From the NCBI RefSeq assembly GCF_041051975.1, contig NZ_CP163435.1:5146001-5210000 (forward strand): a stretch of 64,000 nt of DNA, read 5' to 3'. The notes beneath the pieces are model-generated. The model was not told the origin of the DNA, ran no database searches, and was given only the letters and a program-made list of their open reading frames with translations. Shown one piece after another: positions 42,401-51,165 of the stretch (position 1 is its first letter; each line of letters begins with the position of its first letter). Origin of the DNA: Streptomyces sp. R21. Its GTDB lineage: Bacteria; Actinomycetota; Actinomycetes; Streptomycetales; Streptomycetaceae. Made by a program: the position numbers and the translations under genes.

Positions 42401-43363
42401 TTAGGGTGGTTCGTCAAGTTTGCTTGATTTGGCGTGATTTGAGGCGAGGTGGTCCAAGGTCCTGGCCTTCACCTCCCGTTCGGCGGCCGCGGTGATGAAG
42501 GCCGCGGCGCCCCTGGCGCCAACCAGCGCTGTCACGGCCTGCATTGTCGCGACCGGGATCTCTACGGGGTGAGTCGTTTCGTCAGGAGTCGGGGGTGCAT
42601 CCGCGTCGAGGTGCCGACGTAGGTGCCGGGTCGCGAACAACTGCATGGCGCGGGCGAGTTCGGCGTCCACGGTCTGCTGTGCGAGCGGGCGCAGACGCCG
42701 TACGAGGGAGGCGGCTTCGGCCGCTTCGGCGTCGGACGGCGGGTGCTCCCCCAGATAGCGCGCGAACACATGCTCGGTCGTGAACTCCAGGAAGCGCGAG
42801 GCGATGTGCTCGACCTGCCCCCTCAACTCCCGTAGATGGCCCGCGATCGCGGACAGCGGAACCCCTGCCGCGTGCAACTCGACGGCCACGGACAGCTCTT
42901 GGGGGCTCGGCACCACGTAGACGTCGTCCTGGCCCGCGACGCGCTCCAGTACGCCGAGCTGCACGGCGTCGGCCACCGCCGCGTCGTCCGGGCTGCCACC
43001 GAACAGTTCGTCCAGCTCGGCGCGTGAGATGCGGACGGCCTTCTCGTCGGTCCACGGCCCGTGGATCTCCGCGACCAGGCCGAGGATCCCGCCGAGGCCC
43101 CGGCCCGCGTCCCAGGCCTCCAGGAGTTCCTTGATGGAGGCCAGGGTGTAGCCGCGGTCGAGGAGGTCGGCGATCTGCCGCAGCCGGGCCAGATGCGCGT
43201 CCGCGTACACGTTGGCGCGGCCGCGCCGCTCGGGGCGGGGGAGCAGCCCGCGGTCCTGATAGGCCCGGATCGTCCGGACCGTGGCACCGCTGCGGTGCGC
43301 CAGGTCCTCGATCCGGTACGCGCCCCCGGCCGACCCGTCCTTCACCCGCTTTCCGTCCGTCAT
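42401..43363 (-). CDS. MerR-family transcriptional regulator
   Basis: The 320-residue protein has the MerR winged helix (about 16-85, YRIEDLAHRSGATVRTIRAYQDRGLLPRPERRG) and a long helical C-terminal region (about 90-320) without the cysteines of metal-sensing members. It resembles the large actinobacterial MerR regulators often found beside lipid or oxidoreductase genes. The ATG at 43363 has AGGAG 5 bases upstream. It follows the decayed hydrolase and the EphD-like gene, all minus strand, and probably regulates that group. Confidence 0.88.
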   Translation of the reverse strand: MTDGKRVKDGSAGGAYRIEDLAHRSGATVRTIRAYQDRGLLPRPERRGRANVYADAHLARLRQIADLLDRGYTLASIKELLEAWDAGRGLGGILGLVAEIHGPWTDEKAVRISRAELDELFGGSPDDAAVADAVQLGVLERVAGQDDVYVVPSPQELSVAVELHAAGVPLSAIAGHLRELRGQVEHIASRFLEFTTEHVFARYLGEHPPSDAEAAEAASLVRRLRPLAQQTVDAELARAMQLFATRHLRRHLDADAPPTPDETTHPVEIPVATMQAVTALVGARGAAAFITAAAEREVKARTLDHLASNHAKSSKLDEPP

Positions 43364-43431
43364 CCGCTCCTGGCCCTTCCGTGCCCTTTCGTGCCTTGCC
43401 ATGACGTGCCGTGGCGCGCCGTTCCGGGGTG

Positions 43432-44008
43432 TTACGCGATGGCCGTGCGCCCGGTCGCCCCGGCCGCGGTCCGCGCCGCCGGTGACTGCGCCAGATACTC
43501 GACGGCTCTGCGCAACGAGCCCCCCCCCCGCGAGGGATGGTACGACCGCCGCAGATAACGGGGTACGGCCGCGCCGAGCTGCTTCCAGGTGGGCAACAGG
43601 CCTGCCCGTACGGCCCTGTTGTGCGCGGCGAGCGAGTAGCGCGGGCGCCAGGCGAGCGGCTCGCTTCCCTGTAAGGGGCCTCCTGCCCCATGAACCGTTC
43701 CTTGGCCTGGTGAACTCGGCCAGAGGCAACGGGACCCAGGCAGACGCCGGGCTCCGCAAGCCGCTAGTCGGATCAGCACCCCATCGGGGGGCGGCGTAGG
43801 GCTCGTTGACCAGCGGGAGCCCCTCCTTGAAGACCTTCACGAACCACCGCTCCCCCGCTGGCAGCAGCAGGTGCAGCACGTTGATGACGTGCGTGGCGGT
43901 GGGCTCGCCCGGGATCCAGTGCAGCGGGGTCCGCTGCCAGTCGAAGGAGACCCGGCGCGCAGCGATCGCATGGTGCTCACCCTGCTCGCTGACTTGGTGC
44001 TCGCTCAC
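43432..44008 (-). pseudogene. Decayed metal-dependent hydrolase (PF10118-like)
   Basis: Pieces of one family are found in order but in different frames. An intact N-terminus starts at the GTG 44008 (RRVSFDWQRTPLHWIPGEP, then THVINVLHLLLPAGERWFVKVFKEGLPLV). A remnant of the metal-site helix (KERFMGQEA, near 43690) follows. A C-terminus (WRPRYSLAAHNRAVRAGLLPTWKQLG...RRSYHPS) lies near 43660-43520. The central helices with the His residues are missing. A run of nine C near 43523 shifts the frame again. The start overlaps the upstream gene's stop (GTGA), showing the intact ancestor was translationally coupled. Confidence 0.85.
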
Positions 44009-45759
44009 AGCGGCGGCTCCAGCCGGGCGATCGCGCGCAGCGTCCTCGGCGCGAAGCGCGACATGAGGTGGGCGCCGCGCGCCTCCGGCGTGACGGGCAC
44101 CACCGCCTGGTTGCGGACCACCGCGCGCAGGATCGCGTCGGCGACCTTCTCCGGCGGGTAGTTGCGCAGCCCGTACAGCCGCGCGGACTTCTTCTGGCGC
44201 CGCTTCTCCTCGTCGCCGTCGACCCCCGCAAAGTGCGCGGTCGAGGTGATGTTGGTGTTCACGAAGCCGGGGCATATCGCCGAGACACCGATGCCCTGGC
44301 CCGCCAACTCCGCGCGCAGGCACTCACTGAGCATCAGGACCGCCGCCTTGGAGGTGCTGTAGGCGGGCAGCGCCTTCGAAGGCTGATACGCCGCCGCGGA
44401 GGCGGTGTTGACGATGTGGCCGCCCTGACCGCGCTCGGCCATCTGCTTCCCGAAGAGCCGGCAGCCGTGGATCACGCCCCACAGGTTGACGTCGAGGACC
44501 TTCTTCCAGTCCTCCGCGGTGGTGTCGAAGAAGGACCCGGACAGGCCGATCCCGGCGTTGTTCACCAGCACGTCCACCACGCCGTACTCGGCGGCGACCT
44601 TCTCGGCGAGCTTCTCCATGGCCTGCTCGTCGGATACGTCGACGGTCTCCGCCCAGGCCTCCGGGGCGCCGACCAGCCGCGCCAGCTCCGCGGTACGGGC
44701 CGCGCTCTCCGCGTCGCGATCGACGGCGATCACGCGCGCGCCGGCCTCGGCGAACGCGAAGGCGGTGGCCCGCCCGATGCCGCTGCCCGCGCCGGTGACC
44801 AGCACCAGCTGCCCGCCGAACCGGTCGGCGTACTTGCCGCTCACCGTCGGCAGGGGCCTGCGGCCCTCGCCCGCGTGCACGAACTCCGTGATCCAGGCGG
44901 CCAGTTGGTCGGGGCGCGTGCGCGGGATCCAGTGCTTGGCGGGGATCGTTCGACGCACCAGCTGCGGGGCCCACTGTTCCAGCCCGTCGTAGAGCCGCTC
45001 CGAGAGGAACGCGTCACCGAGAGGCGTGATGAGCTGCACGGGCGCGTGGGCGTACGCGTCGGCGCGCGGCCTGCTCAGCCGCGCCCGGACGTTGTCCCGG
45101 TACAGCCAGGCGCCGTGCGCCGCGTCCGAGGTCAGCGACGAGGTCGGATAGTCGCCCGCGGGCACCTTCTCGACGCGCTCCAGGATCTTCGGCCAGCGCT
45201 TGCCGAGGGGGCCGCGCCAGGCCAGCTCGGGCAGCGCGGGCGTGTGCAGCAGGTACACGTACCAGGACTTGGCGCCCTGGCCGAGGAGTTGACCGACCCG
45301 GCGGGGGGTGGGGCGCTTCACGCGCTGCTTGATCCAGTGCCCGAAGTGGTCGAGGGACGGCCCGGACATCGACGTGAAGGACGCGATCCGGCCCTCGGTG
45401 CGCTTGACCGTGACGAACTCCCACGACTGCACCGAACCCCAGTCGTGACCCACCAGGTGTACGGGCTTGTCCGGGCTGACCGCGTCCGCGACCGCCAGGA
45501 AGTCGTCCGTCAGCTTCTCCAGCGTGAACCCGCCGCGCAACGGCTGCGGCGCCGTCGACCTGCCGTGCCCGCGCACGTCGTAGAGCACCACATGGAAGTG
45601 CTCGGCGAGGCGCGAGGCGACCTCCGACCACACCTCCTTGCTGTCCGGATAGCCGTGCACGAGGACCACGGTCGGCTGCGCCGCGTCGCCCAACTCGGCG
45701 ACACACAGCTCGACTCCGCCCGTCCGCACCCAGCGCTCGCGCGCCCCCGTGAGACTCAC
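44005..45759 (-). CDS. Alpha/beta hydrolase - short-chain dehydrogenase fusion (EphD-like)
   Basis: In this 584-residue protein, residues 1-300 form an epoxide-hydrolase-like domain with nucleophile D106 in GHDWGS and VHGYPDS. Residues 315-584 form an SDR with cofactor loop GAGSGIG (323-329), NNAG (400-403) and the catalytic S454, Y467, K471. The same two-domain layout occurs in mycobacterial EphD, linked to fatty-acid/mycolate modification there; the streptomycete substrate is unknown. GGAGG precedes the GTG at 45759. It overlaps the M24 gene by GTGA, and the pseudogene overlaps its 3' end the same way. Confidence 0.92.
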   Translation of the reverse strand: MSLTGARERWVRTGGVELCVAELGDAAQPTVVLVHGYPDSKEVWSEVASRLAEHFHVVLYDVRGHGRSTAPQPLRGGFTLEKLTDDFLAVADAVSPDKPVHLVGHDWGSVQSWEFVTVKRTEGRIASFTSMSGPSLDHFGHWIKQRVKRPTPRRVGQLLGQGAKSWYVYLLHTPALPELAWRGPLGKRWPKILERVEKVPAGDYPTSSLTSDAAHGAWLYRDNVRARLSRPRADAYAHAPVQLITPLGDAFLSERLYDGLEQWAPQLVRRTIPAKHWIPRTRPDQLAAWITEFVHAGEGRRPLPTVSGKYADRFGGQLVLVTGAGSGIGRATAFAFAEAGARVIAVDRDAESAARTAELARLVGAPEAWAETVDVSDEQAMEKLAEKVAAEYGVVDVLVNNAGIGLSGSFFDTTAEDWKKVLDVNLWGVIHGCRLFGKQMAERGQGGHIVNTASAAAYQPSKALPAYSTSKAAVLMLSECLRAELAGQGIGVSAICPGFVNTNITSTAHFAGVDGDEEKRRQKKSARLYGLRNYPPEKVADAILRAVVRNQAVVPVTPEARGAHLMSRFAPRTLRAIARLEPPL

Positions 45760-46598
45760 TTGTCCTCCGCCCAGCGCCGCACATGCGGCAGATCGTCGTC
45801 CAGCCAGAACGCGCTCTGCTCGGGGTCCCTGGAGTCGGTGACGACCAGGAGCTCCTCGAACTTCGCGCCCGTACCCCGGAATCCGAGATGCGGCTCGACC
45901 GCCCACAGCCCCGGCCGGGGCGGGTGGTCGGAGAACTTGTACGGCGACCACAGCGGCGACCAGCCGTCGCGGTGCCCGTGGAGCGCGTCGCTCGCCAGCC
46001 CCTTGAGGGACTGCGCGCCGAACCCGAACAGATGCGGCGACCAGGAACGCTCCTTGACCCGGTCGACCTTGTGGGCGATCACGCCGAAGGGATACGCGCG
46101 ATGCCGGTTCGCATAGCCCTGGCGGACCATGAGCCGGTCCACGTCCTCGTAGATCTCCCGCAGCGGGCGGCGCTCGCGCACCTCGCGCAGGAGCAGCTCG
46201 CGGTGCGCCTCCAGATCGGCGAGCAGCTTGTCCTGCACGGGGTTGATCCCCAGCGAGCCGGAGTAGCCGATGTCCGCGGTGTATCCCCTGTAGACCGGGG
46301 CCATGTCGAGGATGAACGGCATCCCCGGCTCCAGCCGCCGGTCGGTGGGGAAGAACTGCAGCGGTATCCGGAAGTTCACGAACGCCGTGCGGTCGCCGAA
46401 CCAGGCGAAGGGCAGATGGAACCAGTCCCGCACCCCGCGCTCGCGCAGCCAGGCGCGCTGCATGCGCGCCGCCTCCCGCTCGGTCACGCCGGGCTTCAGC
46501 TGCGCCGCGACGGCCTCCGCGCATTCGTACGCGAGGCGCTGCACTTCCCGGAACCCCCGCAGCTCCGTGGAGAGTTCACCTGCCACAGCAGTAGTCAT
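45756..46598 (-). CDS. M24-family metallopeptidase-like protein (Xaa-Pro aminopeptidase fold)
   Basis: The 280-residue protein has the pita-bread fold. Likely metal ligands are D in FILDMAPVYRG, D in YTADIGYSG, and the later VEPHLG and FEELLVV glutamates. The first segment is divergent, so peptidase activity is likely but not certain. It is first of a coupled set (M24, hydrolase-SDR, decayed hydrolase). Upstream is a 284-base divergent gap with two perfect DnaA boxes and an AT-rich TTGACACTG...CAATTGTTAG stretch likely holding its promoter/operator. Confidence 0.85.
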   Translation of the reverse strand: MTTAVAGELSTELRGFREVQRLAYECAEAVAAQLKPGVTEREAARMQRAWLRERGVRDWFHLPFAWFGDRTAFVNFRIPLQFFPTDRRLEPGMPFILDMAPVYRGYTADIGYSGSLGINPVQDKLLADLEAHRELLLREVRERRPLREIYEDVDRLMVRQGYANRHRAYPFGVIAHKVDRVKERSWSPHLFGFGAQSLKGLASDALHGHRDGWSPLWSPYKFSDHPPRPGLWAVEPHLGFRGTGAKFEELLVVTDSRDPEQSAFWLDDDLPHVRRWAEDK

Positions 46599-46712
46599 GC
46601 CACCGTCCGTCCCGTGTCCGTCCGTATCCCGCATGTGCGCTACGCGCCCGTAACTTGACACTGATGAATGTGACAATTGTTAGAGGCTGCGTCAATAGGC
46701 CTGCGTGAAGCC

Positions 46713-46739
46713 TGTGGACAACTGAGTCGATGTGGACAA
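46713..46739. other. Two perfect DnaA boxes in a divergent promoter gap
   Basis: TGTGGACAA occurs at 46713-46721 and 46731-46739 in the same orientation, 18 bp apart (just under two helical turns). Each is the exact complement of the high-affinity box TTGTCCACA. They lie about halfway between the M24 gene start and the ABC operon start. Confidence 0.75.
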
Positions 46740-46882
46740 CCGAGGCGCTGCGAGGGCCGCCGGACCCGCCGGGTTGTTCGACCTCAGGGGGACCCCTACG
46801 GGCCCGTACGACTGGAGAGTGACGCCGATACAGCTCCACGGGTTGACGACTCGCTGTGGCGTGCGCCACTAGCGTCGAGGAC

Positions 46883-47869
46883 GTGACTGTGATCGCGACC
46901 GAAAGCCTGAGCAAGCGGTTCCCGAGGGTGACCGCTCTTGACCGGCTCTCCGTGGACGTCGGGCCCGGTGTGACCGGACTCGTCGGAGCCAATGGAGCCG
47001 GCAAGTCCACACTGATCAAGATCCTGCTGGGTCTGTCCCCCGCCACCGAGGGCCGCGCCGAAGTGCTCGGCCTCGACGTCGCCACCAAGGGCGGCGAGAT
47101 CCGCGAGCGGGTCGGGTACATGCCGGAGCACGACTGTCTGCCGCCCGACGTGTCGGCCACCGAGTTCGTCGTGCACATGGCGCGCATGTCCGGGCTCCCC
47201 CCGGCCGCCGCCCGTGAGCGCACCGCGGACACGCTGCGCCACGTCGGCCTGTACGAGGAGCGCTACCGCCCCATCGGCGGCTACTCGACGGGCATGAAGC
47301 AGCGCGTGAAGCTCGCGCAGGCCCTCGTCCACGACCCCCAGCTGGTCTTCCTCGACGAGCCGACCAACGGCCTCGACCCGGTCGGCCGCGACGAGATGCT
47401 CGGCCTGATCCGCCGCATCCACACGGACTTCGGCATCTCGGTCCTGGTCACCTCCCATCTCCTCGGCGAGCTGGAACGCACCTGCGACCATGTCGTGGTC
47501 GTCGACGGCGGCAAGCTCCTGCGCTCCAGCTCCACCACGGACTTCACACAGACCACCACAACCCTCGCCGTCGAGGTCACCGACACCGACGAGCACCCGG
47601 ACGGCACCCGCGCGGTGCGCGAGGTGCTGCACCAGCGCGGGATCGAGACGCACGACGGCAGCGGCCTGCCGGGCGCCGGCCACATCCTGCTGCTGACCGC
47701 GGAGGGCGAGGAGACATACGACCTCGTCCGCGACATCGTCGCCGACCTCGGCATCGGACTGGTCCGGATGGAACAGCGCAGGCACCACATCGCGGAGGTC
47801 TTCGCCGAGAGCGACGCACAACGACAGCAGGACGAGCAGCGGAAGGAGGCGGTCGGCCATGGCGGTTGA
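46883..47869 (+). CDS. ABC transporter ATP-binding protein (first of operon)
   Basis: The 328-residue ATPase has Walker A GANGAGKST (about 35-43), signature YSTGMKQRVKLAQAL, Walker B LVFLDEPTNGLDP and the switch His in LVTSHLLGE. It is of the DrrA/NatA exporter type, driving the multi-pass permease next door. The GTG at 46883 is chosen by family length; the GTG at 46889, with GAGG 8 bases before it, is an alternative. The four-gene operon 46883-50402 encodes two ATPase-permease pairs. The substrate is unknown. Confidence 0.92.
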   Translation: MTVIATESLSKRFPRVTALDRLSVDVGPGVTGLVGANGAGKSTLIKILLGLSPATEGRAEVLGLDVATKGGEIRERVGYMPEHDCLPPDVSATEFVVHMARMSGLPPAAARERTADTLRHVGLYEERYRPIGGYSTGMKQRVKLAQALVHDPQLVFLDEPTNGLDPVGRDEMLGLIRRIHTDFGISVLVTSHLLGELERTCDHVVVVDGGKLLRSSSTTDFTQTTTTLAVEVTDTDEHPDGTRAVREVLHQRGIETHDGSGLPGAGHILLLTAEGEETYDLVRDIVADLGIGLVRMEQRRHHIAEVFAESDAQRQQDEQRKEAVGHGG

Positions 47870-48764
47870 GCAGCCCCTCACCCAGCGCGGTGACCAGACC
47901 CGCATCCACAACATCGGCTACCGCAACTACGACGGCCCCCGCCTCGGCCGCGCCTACGCCCGCCGATCGCTGTACTCGCAGTCCCTGCGCGGCTCCTACG
48001 GCCTCGGCCGCTCGGTCAAGTCCAAGGTGCTGCCGATGCTGCTCTTCGTGGTGATGTGCGTGCCCGCGGCCATCATGGTCGCGGTCGCCGTCGCCACCAA
48101 GGCCAAGGACCTCCCCCTGGACTACACGCGCTACGCCGTGGTGATGCAGGCCGTCATCAGCCTCTACGTCGCCTCCCAGGGACCCCAGTCCGTCTCGCGG
48201 GACCTGCGCTTCAAGACCGTGCCGCTGTACTTCTCACGCCCCATCGAAACCGCCGACTACGTACGCGCCAAGTACGCGGCCCTCGCCTCGGCGCTGTTCG
48301 TCCTCACCGCCGCGCCGCTGCTCGTGCTCTACGTAGGGGCCCTGCTGGCCAAGCTCGACTTCGCCGACCAGACGAAGGGATTCGCCCAGGGGCTGGTCTC
48401 CGTGGCACTGCTCTCGCTGCTCTTCGCCGGCATCGGCCTGGTCATCTCGGCGGTCACACCCCGCCGCGGCTTCGGCATCGCGGCCGTCATCGCCGTCCTG
48501 ACCATCTCCTACGGCGCCGTCTCCACCCTCCAGGCCATCGCCGACTCGCAGAACAGCACCACCGCGATCCCCTGGATCGGCCTGTTCTCGCCCATCACGC
48601 TCATCGACGGGGTGCAGTCCGCCTTCCTCGGCGCGACCTCCGCCTTCCCCGGAGCGGAAGGCCCCTCGTCCGCACAGGGCGCCGTCTTCCTCGTCGTCGT
48701 CCTGGGGCTCATCGCCGGCTGCTACGGCCTGCTGATGCGCCGCTACCGAAAGGTCGGACTGTGA
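47859..48764 (+). CDS. ABC-2 type transporter permease (pairs with the first ATPase)
   Basis: The 301-residue protein has six membrane segments. A soluble N-terminus (RIHNIGYRNYDGPRLGRAYARRSLYSQSLRG) is conserved in actinobacterial permeases of this operon. It overlaps the ATPase gene by 11 bases and the next ATPase by GTGA, so all are translationally coupled. The hydrophobic core has the ABC-2 pattern. No substrate clue is present. Confidence 0.9.
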   Translation: MAVEQPLTQRGDQTRIHNIGYRNYDGPRLGRAYARRSLYSQSLRGSYGLGRSVKSKVLPMLLFVVMCVPAAIMVAVAVATKAKDLPLDYTRYAVVMQAVISLYVASQGPQSVSRDLRFKTVPLYFSRPIETADYVRAKYAALASALFVLTAAPLLVLYVGALLAKLDFADQTKGFAQGLVSVALLSLLFAGIGLVISAVTPRRGFGIAAVIAVLTISYGAVSTLQAIADSQNSTTAIPWIGLFSPITLIDGVQSAFLGATSAFPGAEGPSSAQGAVFLVVVLGLIAGCYGLLMRRYRKVGL

Positions 48765-49672
48765 CCACGCTGAACATCGACCACGTCTCCCGCTGGTTCG
48801 GCAACGTGGTGGCCGTCAACGACGTCACCATGACGATCGGCCCGGGCGTCACCGGCCTCCTCGGCCCGAACGGCGCCGGGAAGTCCACCCTCATCAACAT
48901 GATGGGCGGCTTCCTCGCCCCCTCCACGGGTTCCGTCACGCTCGACGGCCAGCCGACCTGGCGCAACGAACAGATCTACAAGCACATCGGCATCGTCCCC
49001 GAACGCGAGGCGATGTACGACTTCCTCACCGGCCGCGAATTCGTCGTCGCCAACGCCGAGTTGCACGGCCTCGGCGAGAAGGCCGCCCAAAGGGCGCTCG
49101 CCACGGTCGAGATGGAGTACGCGCAGGACCGCAAGATCTCCACGTACTCCAAGGGCATGCGCCAGCGCGTGAAGATGGCGTCCGCGCTCGTCCACGACCC
49201 GTCGCTGCTGCTGCTCGACGAGCCCTTCAACGGCATGGACCCACGCCAGCGCATGCAGCTCATGGACCTGCTGCGGCGCATGGGCGACGACGGCCGCACC
49301 GTGCTGTTCTCGTCCCACATCCTCGAAGAGGTCGAGCAGCTCGCCGCCCACATCGAGGTGATCGTCGCCGGACGGCACGCGGCGAGCGGCGACTTCCGGC
49401 GCATCCGCCGCCTGATGACCGACCGCCCGCACCGCTACCTGGTGCGCTCCAGCGACGACCGCGCCCTGGCCGCCGCACTGATCGCCGACCCGTCGACGTC
49501 CGGCATCGAAGTCGACCTGGCGGAGGGCGCCCTGCGCATCCAGGCGGTCGACTTCGGCCGCTTCACGGTCCTGCTGCCCCGGGTGGCGAAGGACCACGGC
49601 ATCCGGCTGCTCACGGTCTCGCCGTCCGACGAGTCCCTCGAGTCCGTGTTCTCTTATCTGGTCGCGGCGTAG
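48761..49672 (+). CDS. ABC transporter ATP-binding protein (second of operon)
   Basis: The 303-residue ATPase has Walker A GPNGAGKST (about 37-45), signature YSKGMRQRVKMASAL, Walker B LLLDEPFNGMDP and the H-loop SSHILEE. It resembles the first ATPase but is a distinct paralogue. Its GTG overlaps the permease stop (GTGA). It should energise the last permease of the operon, 10 bases downstream. Confidence 0.92.
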   Translation: MTTLNIDHVSRWFGNVVAVNDVTMTIGPGVTGLLGPNGAGKSTLINMMGGFLAPSTGSVTLDGQPTWRNEQIYKHIGIVPEREAMYDFLTGREFVVANAELHGLGEKAAQRALATVEMEYAQDRKISTYSKGMRQRVKMASALVHDPSLLLLDEPFNGMDPRQRMQLMDLLRRMGDDGRTVLFSSHILEEVEQLAAHIEVIVAGRHAASGDFRRIRRLMTDRPHRYLVRSSDDRALAAALIADPSTSGIEVDLAEGALRIQAVDFGRFTVLLPRVAKDHGIRLLTVSPSDESLESVFSYLVAA

Positions 49673-49682
49673 GAGGCCGAAG

Positions 49683-50402
49683 ATGTACGACCCCACAGTC
49701 GCCCGGCTCACTTATCGAGCCCTGCTCGGCCGCCGCCGAGCCCTCATCCTGAGTGCCCTGCCCGTCCTGCTGATCGTGATCGCCTCGGTGGTACGCCTGC
49801 TGACCGGCGCCGACGACCAGGTCGCCTCCGACGTCCTCGGCGGCTTCGCGATCGCCACGATGGTGCCGATCATCGGTGTCATCGCGGGCACCGGCGCGAT
49901 CGGCCCCGAGATCGACGACGGCTCGGTGGTGTACCTGCTCGCCAAGCCCCTGAAGCGGCCCACGATCATCTTCACCAAGCTGATCGTCGCGGTGGCCGTC
50001 ACCATGGCGTTCTCCGCGGTGCCGACCTTCATCGCCGGCATGATCCTCAACGGCAACGGCCAGCAGATCGCCGTCGCCTACACCGTGGCCGCCCTGGTCG
50101 CCTCGATCGCCTACGCGGCGATGTTCCTGCTCCTGGGAACCGTGACCCGGCACGCGGTGGTCCTCGGACTCGTCTACGCGCTCGTCTGGGAAGCCCTCTT
50201 CGGGTCGCTGGTCTCCGGAGCACGCACCCTCAGCGTCCAGCAGTGGGCGCTCGCCGTGGCCCACAAGGTCACCGGCGGGGACCTCGTCACCTCGGACGTG
50301 GGCCTGCCGACGGCGACGGTGCTGCTCGTCGTGGTCACCGTGCTCGCCACCTGGTACGCGGGGCAGAGGCTGCGGTCGCTGACCTTGGCGGGCGAGGAGT
50401 GA
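49683..50402 (+). CDS. ABC-2 type transporter permease (pairs with the second ATPase)
   Basis: The 239-residue protein has six membrane helices, starts MYDPTVARLTYRALLGRRRALIL, and shows the ABC-2 core GPEIDDGSVVYLLAKPLKRP. An AGGAGG-like site before its ATG and the 10-base spacing mark it as the last gene of the operon. A long hairpin terminator follows 5 bases after the stop. Confidence 0.9.
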   Translation: MYDPTVARLTYRALLGRRRALILSALPVLLIVIASVVRLLTGADDQVASDVLGGFAIATMVPIIGVIAGTGAIGPEIDDGSVVYLLAKPLKRPTIIFTKLIVAVAVTMAFSAVPTFIAGMILNGNGQQIAVAYTVAALVASIAYAAMFLLLGTVTRHAVVLGLVYALVWEALFGSLVSGARTLSVQQWALAVAHKVTGGDLVTSDVGLPTATVLLVVVTVLATWYAGQRLRSLTLAGEE

Positions 50403-50406
50403 GCAG

Positions 50407-50455
50407 GGCTCCACGCGCGCGTGGCCGGTGCCACCCGGCACGCGCGCGTGGAGCC
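50407..50455 (+). terminator. Terminator of the ABC operon
   Basis: A perfect 15-bp stem, arms 50407-50421 (GGCTCCACGCGCGCG) and 50441-50455, with a 19-base loop. It is followed by GGATTTCTTGAC, which gives a short U-rich end. It sits 5 bases after the last permease stop. Confidence 0.85.
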
Positions 50456-50530
50456 GGATTTCTTGACAGCGGCTTCACCTGCGTCCGGTCAAACTGGTCC
50501 GAGGGGATGCACAGCTAGGAGGCAACGGGG

Positions 50531-50770
50531 ATGGCGGTCGAGGAACCGAAGAGCGAGGGGCAGGCGGAGTCCAGGGACGTCTGGGACGGCGTCGTACTGG
50601 ACGAGAACTTCATACGGTCCGCGGAGACGACCGAGCCGTCCGCCCGCGCCCGTATGCTCGCCGCCCGCTGGCGCGACGGGGGACCGGACCCCGAGCCCTG
50701 GCGCTCCGACGAACCACCCGCGGGCTGGTTCTTCAGCAAGGGGCGCCGGCGCAGGTGGCGCCGGCGGTAG
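50531..50770 (+). CDS. Small charged protein of unknown function
   Basis: The 79-residue soluble protein has an acidic middle (WDGVVLDENFIRSAETTEPSARARMLAARW), a short Trp-containing block (PPAGWFFSK) and a very basic tail GRRRRWRRR. AGGAGG lies 8 bases before the ATG. I recognise no family beyond conserved streptomycete hypotheticals. The basic tail suggests nucleic acid or membrane-surface binding (inference). It follows the ABC operon terminator and precedes the tRNA-like gene. Confidence 0.75.
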   Translation: MAVEEPKSEGQAESRDVWDGVVLDENFIRSAETTEPSARARMLAARWRDGGPDPEPWRSDEPPAGWFFSKGRRRRWRRR

Positions 50771-50774
50771 CCGC

Positions 50775-50815
50775 CTCCCGGATGCCTTCTCCGGAGGGTG
50801 CCTTTTATTCGTTGG
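50775..50815 (+). terminator. Hairpin with T-rich end after the small protein gene
   Basis: CCTCCCGGA and TCCGGAGG pair with one bulged C, followed by GTGCCTTTTATTC. This is one of the few terminators here with a real T-run. Confidence 0.6.
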
Positions 50816-50899
50816 CGTCCAACTCGGCGTACGGGCACAGTAGTTCTGTCCACGCCGCCGCATCGAGTCGGCGCCACGTTCTGGGAGAGGAGCGCGACG

Positions 50900-50962
50900 A
50901 TGCCCGTCAGTAGCAGTACGTCGGGCTCCCAGCAGGGCAGCCCACGGCGGACCACGGAGTAG
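50900..50962 (+). CDS. Possible 20-codon open frame with a strong ribosome site
   Basis: GGAGAGGAG (50884-50892) lies 7 bases before ATG 50900. The frame runs 20 codons to a TAG at 50960-50962 and gives a Ser/Gln/Arg-rich peptide beginning MPVSSSTSGSQQ. The ribosome site is better than those of several real genes here, but the peptide is short and unlike anything I know. It could be a leader peptide for the tRNA-like gene 85 bases downstream, or chance. Confidence 0.35.
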   Translation: MPVSSSTSGSQQGSPRRTTE

Positions 50963-51002
50963 TTACCCCTCCGTCGAGTCCGCCCCCACGGGGAGCTGCC
51001 CG

Positions 51003-51043
51003 GGGCGGCCGCTTCGAGCGCGCGTTCTTCGCGCGGGCCGCCC
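51003..51043 (+). promoter_or_regulatory. Stable hairpin just upstream of the tRNA-like gene
   Basis: GGGCGGCC (51003-51010) pairs with GGCCGCCC (51036-51043), and GCGCG pairs with CGCGC inside. The structure ends 4 bases before the first base of the tRNA-like acceptor stem. It could be an upstream terminator or a processing signal. Confidence 0.5.
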
Positions 51044-51047
51044 ACCC

Positions 51048-51150
<103 letters not shown>

Positions 51151-51165
51151 CAAGACATTGACGCG

